Source: Pseudomonadota bacterium
GTDB lineage: Bacteria; Pseudomonadota; Alphaproteobacteria; Sphingomonadales; Sphingomonadaceae
DNA: 38,418 nt
Assembly (NCBI GenBank): GCA_029781465.1
Contig: JAKOWQ010000392.1
Span: forward strand, 1-38,418
Direction: 5' to 3'
The translations under genes and the position numbers were made by a program. The notes under the pieces were generated by a model that did not search any database, had not been told where the DNA came from, and saw only the letters and a program-made list of their open reading frames with translations. The stretch's first letter is position 1; each line of letters opens with the position of its first letter. Shown here one piece after another: positions 33,121-38,418 of the stretch.

Positions 33121-33195
33121 CCTGATCCCGGTAATCAGGGCGCCCCGTTCGCCGGATGGCTTCGGACGGGAGCGCTCCGGGACGATTCTTTTTTT
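33121..33195 (+). other. Structured intergenic region between the two islet genes
   Basis: A hairpin CCTGAT/ATCAGG (33121-33139) is followed by a longer imperfect one (33140-33175, arms GCGC-CCCGT..CCG and CGG-ACGGG-A-GCGC) and, after 13 bases, a run of seven T (33189-33195). It may end the first islet transcript, although the T-run is farther from the stem than usual. Confidence 0.4.
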
Positions 33196-33213
33196 ATGAA
33201 TGGAGTAAAGTAA

Positions 33214-33666
33214 ATGGCGGATATACTGGAGTTTCCGCCCGTTGACCTTGTCGCATGGGGCAGAGACCTACGCAAGGCTCGGGTAAAAGCGGAGCTGTCT
33301 TTGAATCAGGCTGCGGTGGCGTTGGAGATTTCTCCAACGACACTCGATGCATGGGAACAAGGGCGCAAGCCACAGGTGGCAGTCGAGGCAGCCGCTGAGC
33401 GCTTTGACGCGTTTCGGAAAAGCACCGAGGAAGTTTGGAGGACGGGCGAAAACCTCATCTTCGGTGTTTTCCCATTGCGCGTGGCTCGCGACGTGCTGGG
33501 CTGGTCGATTGATGAGATTGCGACCGAATTCAGCTATTCTCGTTCGTCCTGGACTAAGATGGAAGCCAACGCGCGTTTATTGCCGAAGGAAGCGATGGAT
33601 CGTCTGCAAGACATGGTTGGCGCGGCTTGGTCTGATGCTTGCGCGCGTTCTGAACGCCTACGCTAG
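33214..33666 (+). CDS. Tandem helix-turn-helix DNA-binding protein
   Basis: This 150-residue protein has an XRE-type HTH in its first half (WGRDLRKARVKAELSLNQAAVALEISPTTLDAWEQGRKP, about residues 15-53) and a second HTH-like segment in its second half (VARDVLGWSIDEIATEFSYSRSSWTKMEANARLLPKEAMDRLQDM, about 90-134). It has no enzymatic or ligand domain. It is probably a transcription regulator of the islet or of neighbouring genes; no cognate toxin is adjacent. The ATG at 33214 has GGAG nine bases upstream. The gene is AT-richer than its neighbours. It ends one base before the convergent argC stop, without a terminator in between. Confidence 0.8.
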   Translation: MADILEFPPVDLVAWGRDLRKARVKAELSLNQAAVALEISPTTLDAWEQGRKPQVAVEAAAERFDAFRKSTEEVWRTGENLIFGVFPLRVARDVLGWSIDEIATEFSYSRSSWTKMEANARLLPKEAMDRLQDMVGAAWSDACARSERLR

Positions 33667-33667
33667 T

Positions 33668-34591
33668 TCAAAGCGCCAACCCCGCCGTTTCTTCCAGCCC
33701 CGCCATCAGGTTGAGGCTCTGCACCGCCGCGCCGCTGGCGCCCTTGCCGAGGTTATCGAGCCGGGCGACGAGGCGGGCCTGCGCGCCGTCGGCCGATCCG
33801 AACACCCACAGGTCGAGCCGGTCTGTCGGTTGCATCGAGCGGCGGAGAAGCAATTCGTCGCATGGCTGGTCGTGCACGGTCACGATCGGGCTGGCGCCGT
33901 AGAATTCCACCAGCGCCATCCGCAGCACCTCGGGCGATCCCGCCACCGGCATGGCGGCCAGTTGCAGCGGCACTTCCACCACCATCCCGCGGTGCGCCGG
34001 GATCACTGCCGGGGCGAACAGCGGCGGATGGGAAAGGCCGGCATAGCGCTGCATTTCGGGCACGTGCTTGTGCCCCAGGGCCAGGCCATAATCGCGAAAG
34101 GCGATGTCCGGATCGTCCTCGAAGCGAGCGATCAGCGCCTTGCCCCCGCCCGAATAGCCCGAAACGGCGTTGACGCTGTAGGGCCAGTCGGCCGGCAGCA
34201 GTCCCGCGCGGACCAGAGGCGCCACCAGCGCGAGGAATCCGGTGGGGTAGCACCCGGGGTTGGAAACCCGACTCGCCCCGGCCACAGCCTCGCGCCCGAT
34301 CAGTTCGGGAAAGCCATAGGTCCAGCCTTCGGCCACGCGGTGGGCGGACGAAGCATCGACGATCCGCACCTTGCTGCCCTCGGCCAGGTGCAGTGCCTCA
34401 CGCGCGGCATCGTCGGGCAGGCAGAGCACCGCAAAATCGGCGGCGTGGTAAGCGTCGCGCCGGGCCTCGGCGCTCTTGCGCTGCTGCTCGTCAAGCAGCA
34501 GCAGCTCGAATTCGGCGCGCGGCCCCAGCCGCTCGACAATCTCGAGTCCGGTGGTTCCGGCGGCGCCATCGATGAAAACAGTATGGGTCAT
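33668..34591 (-). CDS. argC: N-acetyl-gamma-glutamyl-phosphate reductase (short, type 2 form)
   Basis: This 307-residue NADPH-dependent enzyme makes N-acetylglutamate semialdehyde in arginine synthesis. The N-terminal nucleotide motif is FIDGAAGTTGLEI, and the catalytic cysteine is in VSNPGCYPTGFLAL. The histidine-containing segment GHKHVPEMQRY and the closing RLDNLGKGASGAAVQSLNLM are family hallmarks. At 307 residues it is the shorter ArgC type common in alphaproteobacteria. It is transcribed away from the palindromic repeat and the SH3 gene upstream. Confidence 0.96.
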   Translation of the reverse strand: MTHTVFIDGAAGTTGLEIVERLGPRAEFELLLLDEQQRKSAEARRDAYHAADFAVLCLPDDAAREALHLAEGSKVRIVDASSAHRVAEGWTYGFPELIGREAVAGASRVSNPGCYPTGFLALVAPLVRAGLLPADWPYSVNAVSGYSGGGKALIARFEDDPDIAFRDYGLALGHKHVPEMQRYAGLSHPPLFAPAVIPAHRGMVVEVPLQLAAMPVAGSPEVLRMALVEFYGASPIVTVHDQPCDELLLRRSMQPTDRLDLWVFGSADGAQARLVARLDNLGKGASGAAVQSLNLMAGLEETAGLAL

Positions 34592-34635
34592 GGGAAATTA
34601 CTCAAGTTGGGAACCGGCTCAATGCCAACAACAAG

Positions 34636-34734
34636 CCCGTTTGTCCTGAGCTTGTCGAAGGACTGCACGTCGTCTTGCGGTCATGCGCCCGGCCCCGAAA
34701 ACGACAGCCCTTCGACAAGCTCAGGGCGAACGGG
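34636..34734. repeat. Imperfect inverted repeat (REP-like) between argC and the SH3 gene
   Basis: Two 30-bp arms (34636-34665 and 34705-34734) are inverted copies with three differences; each contains CTTCGACAAGCTCAGG or its complement. The spacer is 39 bp and has a further GTCGT/ACGAC pairing. The core sequence is of a type I recall as recurring in sphingomonad intergenic DNA. It may end transcription from the upstream genes on the minus strand. Confidence 0.85.
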
Positions 34735-34747
34735 GGTGAGGGAAGCT

Positions 34748-35150
34748 TCAGCCTCGTCGCTCTTCCAGCAAGGCAACCGGCAGATAGCCGACGAAGCCAT
34801 CCTCTCCGACCTGGCCCCAGGCCCAGCCGCCGGTGATGTCGAGCACGTTGAACAGGGTTCCGCCTGCCAGCGTGTCGCGCACTTCGGCACCTTCCTTGCC
34901 ATCGGCCAGCAGATCGGCACCGCCCGCCGTCACGCGGCGTTCCATCGGCACGGCATAGTGCGGCACGAAGCAGCGCCCCGCCAGGCGAATATGCGCGAGA
35001 TCGCCGCGCACCGGCCAGTGCGCCGCGTCGAGCTTCTCGGCCGGACCCTTGAGGGCAAGTTGCCCGCTGGGAATGGCAGTGGCGGTCAAATCGGTATTCC
35101 CCCCGAATGCGAAGATCGGGCGATTAGCCGCAGGGTCGCCCGGGATCAAG

Positions 35151-35158
<8 letters not shown>
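34748..35158 (-). CDS. SH3-domain protein, probably the N-terminal part of a lost NlpC/P60 hydrolase
   Basis: The 136-residue product matches the N-terminal SH3-like region of sphingomonad NlpC/P60 (C40) peptidases: VRGDLAHIRLAGRCFVPHYAVPM, then LFNVLDITGGWAWGQVGEDGFVGYLP. It ends just after this SH3 domain (VALLEERRG), so the catalytic Cys-His domain that normally follows is missing. The stop lies 13 bp before a palindromic repeat, and argC fills the DNA beyond it. It starts in an 8-bp overlap with the upstream aminopeptidase gene, so it is still translationally coupled. Function as a stand-alone SH3 protein is unknown; a truncated pseudogene is equally possible. Confidence 0.75.
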
Positions 35159-36533
<1,375 letters not shown>

Positions 36534-36581
36534 CGGGGCGGCAATAGCCATTTGCGCGGATTGTGACTATATGGCTGCGCG

Positions 36582-37406
36582 ATGACACAATATCAGACCG
36601 TAACCGGAACCGAGACCCAGCTGCGCGACGGCACGATCAAGCTGCACGGGCCAGAGGCCTTCGAAAGCATGCGCAAGGCCGGGCGGCTGGCCGCCGAAAC
36701 GCTCGACGCGCTGGTGCCACTGGTTCAGCCGGGGGTGAGCACCGCAGCGCTCGACAACTTCGTGCGCGAATTCACCCTCGATAACGGCGCCGTGCCCGCG
36801 ACAATGGGCTATCGCGGCTATGCCCATTCGTGCTGCATCTCGATCAACCAGGTGGTGTGCCACGGCATCCCCTCGGAGCGCACGCTCAAGGACGGCGATA
36901 TCGTCAATATCGACGTCACCCCGTTGCTCGATGGCTGGCACGGTGATTCCAGCCGGATGTATCTGGTCGGAGACGTGCCGCTGAAGGCGCGGCGACTGGT
37001 CGATGTGACCTACGAATGTCTGATGATCGGGATCGAGCAGGCGAAACCGGGCAAGCACCTGGGCGATATCGGTGCGGCGATCCAGGCTCATGCCGAAAAG
37101 CATCGTTACGGCGTGGTGCGCGAATTCTGCGGGCATGGCCTGGGCCGGCTGTTCCACGATGCCCCCGAAGTGGTGCACGCCGCCCGCGCCGGGACCGGGC
37201 CGGTGCTGAGGCCCGGCATGTTCTTCACCATCGAGCCGATGATCAACCTGGGCAAACCGGGGGTGAAGATGCTGGAAGACGGCTGGACCGCCGTAACCCG
37301 CGACCGCTCGCTTTCCGCCCAGTTCGAACACTCGATCGGAATCACCGAGGACGGCTGCGAGGTGTTTACCTTGAGCCCGAAGGGGCTGGATCGGCCGCCA
37401 TATTGA
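36582..37406 (+). CDS. map: Methionine aminopeptidase type I
   Basis: This 274-residue metalloprotease removes the initiator methionine. The five metal ligands are D111 (IVNIDVTP), D122 (HGDSSRMY), H185 (FCGHGLGRLFH), E218 (FFTIEPMI) and E249 (AQFEHSIGI); H94 in VVCHGIPS is also present. The length is normal for type I with a short N-terminal extension (about residues 1-20). The gene is followed seven base pairs later by an orphan whose ribosome site overlaps its stop codon. Confidence 0.97.
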   Translation: MTQYQTVTGTETQLRDGTIKLHGPEAFESMRKAGRLAAETLDALVPLVQPGVSTAALDNFVREFTLDNGAVPATMGYRGYAHSCCISINQVVCHGIPSERTLKDGDIVNIDVTPLLDGWHGDSSRMYLVGDVPLKARRLVDVTYECLMIGIEQAKPGKHLGDIGAAIQAHAEKHRYGVVREFCGHGLGRLFHDAPEVVHAARAGTGPVLRPGMFFTIEPMINLGKPGVKMLEDGWTAVTRDRSLSAQFEHSIGITEDGCEVFTLSPKGLDRPPY

Positions 37407-37413
37407 GGACTGA

Positions 37414-37833
37414 ATGAAGCTAGGAACCCTCAGGGCTGTTGGGCATAATATCGCGGACTCTCTGGCCAGCGGGATTGGCTTGATGATTGGAGTCTACGAA
37501 ATGTATGTCTTTAAAGAGGCAGCAAACTCGCCCGAAGGTTACATCGAGGTCGACTTCTTGGACGGGACCACGTCTGGAGCAAAGCCGTCGGCAACGCTGC
37601 AACGGGCAATCAAGCTGTATTCAGAGGCACTTCCAGATCTTTGCAGACGACACAATTTTGATGTTTCGGAATTTGCTCATCTGACGGCGCGATATTCTGG
37701 CGGTAGCTTGCTTGAAGAATTCACTGTGAATGTATCGGATTCCAAGGGCCGAAGTTCACAGGACAGATATGTTGGTGTTCCGGGCAGGCGGCCTAGGATT
37801 CTGAACCATCTGGGTAGATTGAGGCGGGCTTAG
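37414..37833 (+). CDS. Hypothetical protein, unrecognised family
   Basis: This 139-residue protein shows no signal peptide or strong membrane helix; the region HNIADSLASGIGLMIGVYEMYVF is mildly hydrophobic. It has EGYIEVDFLDGTTSGAKPSATLQRAIKLYSEALPDLCRRH, then LTARYSGGSLLEEFTVNVSDSKGRSSQDRYVGVPGRRPR. I do not recognise the family. GAGGA overlaps the map stop and lies four bases before the ATG, so it may be translated in coupling with map. Base composition is clearly less GC-rich than map and ccmB, which suggests insertion by transfer. It stops 3 bp before the convergent ccmB. Confidence 0.7.
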   Translation: MKLGTLRAVGHNIADSLASGIGLMIGVYEMYVFKEAANSPEGYIEVDFLDGTTSGAKPSATLQRAIKLYSEALPDLCRRHNFDVSEFAHLTARYSGGSLLEEFTVNVSDSKGRSSQDRYVGVPGRRPRILNHLGRLRRA

Positions 37834-37836
37834 AAC

Positions 37837-38418
37837 CTAACCCCGCCCAGCCCGAATCGCAGCGCCTGCCGCGAAGGGGGCGATCGCCAGCAGCACCAGG
37901 CTGACGGCAGCGGTCAGCGCCAGGCCGCTTGTTCCGCCCACCGCCAGGCTGCCCGCACCGAACACCAGCAGCGGTACCGCCAGCGGGATCACCAGCAGGC
38001 CGCCCAGCGCCGCGCCGCCGCGCAGGCCGGCGGTGATCGCGGCGACCATCACTCCCAGCGCGGCCAGTCCCGGCGTGCCGGCAAGGAGGCCGATCTCCAC
38101 CAGCCGCAGCTTGTCGCCGTCGATCCCGACCAGCGCCGAGGCCGGCAGTGCCGCCAGCATCAGCGGCGGACCGAAGCTCAGCCAGTGGGCGAGAATGCGG
38201 ATCGCCATGATCCATTCCTCGCCGATCCCGCGCAGCGCCCATTGATCGAAAAAGCCCAGCTCAAGATCGGGTTCGACCAGCCGGTCGAGCGGCAGGATCG
38301 CGGCGAGCAGCGCCGCCACCCAGATCACCCCGCCGCCAGTCCGCCCCAGCAGCACCGCGTCGGGGCCGACCGCGAAGGGATAGAGCATCGCCACCGCCAA
38401 GAAGAACAGCACCGGCAA
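37837..38418 (-). CDS. ccmB: Heme exporter CcmB (5' partial)
   Basis: This is a polytopic membrane protein of the cytochrome c maturation ABC transporter (CcmA-CcmB). The visible 193 residues contain the conserved start region VLFFLAVAMLYPFAVGPD, then VIWVAALLAAILPLDRLVEPDLELGFFDQW and a run of hydrophobic helices to the end. About 25-30 residues are missing beyond the window edge, because CcmB proteins usually have about 220 residues; the TTG at the very end is not a credible start. The other ccm genes, including ccmA, presumably lie beyond the right edge. Confidence 0.9.
   Translation of the reverse strand: MPVLFFLAVAMLYPFAVGPDAVLLGRTGGGVIWVAALLAAILPLDRLVEPDLELGFFDQWALRGIGEEWIMAIRILAHWLSFGPPLMLAALPASALVGIDGDKLRLVEIGLLAGTPGLAALGVMVAAITAGLRGGAALGGLLVIPLAVPLLVFGAGSLAVGGTSGLALTAAVSLVLLAIAPFAAGAAIRAGRG

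Noticed and set aside
33214..33666. A toxin-antitoxin pair formed by the HTH protein and the hypothetical protein at 32602
   Set aside because: The spacing of 105 bp with hairpins, the order, the 168-residue length and the absence of any toxin motif do not support this; kept only as a loose possibility.

Overview
The window is GC-rich chromosomal DNA (by eye about two thirds G+C) with tightly packed genes. It most likely comes from an alphaproteobacterium of the order Sphingomonadales (Novosphingobium, Sphingomonas or Erythrobacter type). I infer this from the argS-SPOR-nagZ-scpA-scpB-tatABC block, the ispH-thrB-rnhA block, the cpa/tad gene order, a leucyltransferase Bpt, a DUF4402 protein, and an inverted repeat of a type I recall as common in sphingomonad intergenic DNA. 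The genus cannot be fixed from this sequence. I found no rRNA, tRNA, CRISPR array, insertion sequence or prophage.

Layout. 1-920: end of a fumarylacetoacetate hydrolase family gene. 980-8200 (minus): a Tad/Cpa pilus-assembly operon, cpaA-like prepilin peptidase, cpaB, cpaC, cpaD, cpaE, tadB, tadC; the cpaF/tadA motor ATPase usually found between cpaE and tadB is absent, as are pilin genes. 8286-10560 (plus): alpha/beta hydrolase, FAD oxidoreductase and a small DUF1508 protein missed by long-ORF calling. 10573-12962 (minus): ispH-thrB-rnhA. 13033-13695: putative lipoprotein. 13809-20356 (plus): argS, SPOR protein, nagZ, scpA, scpB, tatA, tatB, tatC, a housekeeping cluster for translation, cell-wall recycling, chromosome condensation and protein export. 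20319-23416 (minus): exported amidohydrolase, 3-hydroxyisobutyrate-dehydrogenase-like enzyme, DUF4402 protein. 23576-25845 (plus): threonine ammonia-lyase and Bpt. 25901-27934 (minus): aldehyde dehydrogenase and a GH24 lysozyme. 28068-30341 (plus): CHASE4-like/GGDEF/EAL protein. 30424-32238 (minus): glnB-glnA with a candidate sigma-54 promoter. 32239-33666: a lower-GC islet with a structured non-coding stretch and two orphan genes, one a tandem helix-turn-helix protein. 33668-36533 (minus): argC, a palindromic repeat, an SH3-only protein and an M17 aminopeptidase. 36582-37833 (plus): map and a lower-GC orphan. 37837-38418 (minus): partial ccmB.

Most of the window is ordinary core genome. The parts that stand out are the motor-less Tad locus, the glnB-argC islet with its plus-strand terminator and GNRA-loop hairpin ahead of an unrecognised gene, a lower-GC patch inside argS, and the SH3-only remnant beside the repeat. 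None of these amounts to a demonstrated new system; the islet is the best candidate for something undescribed.
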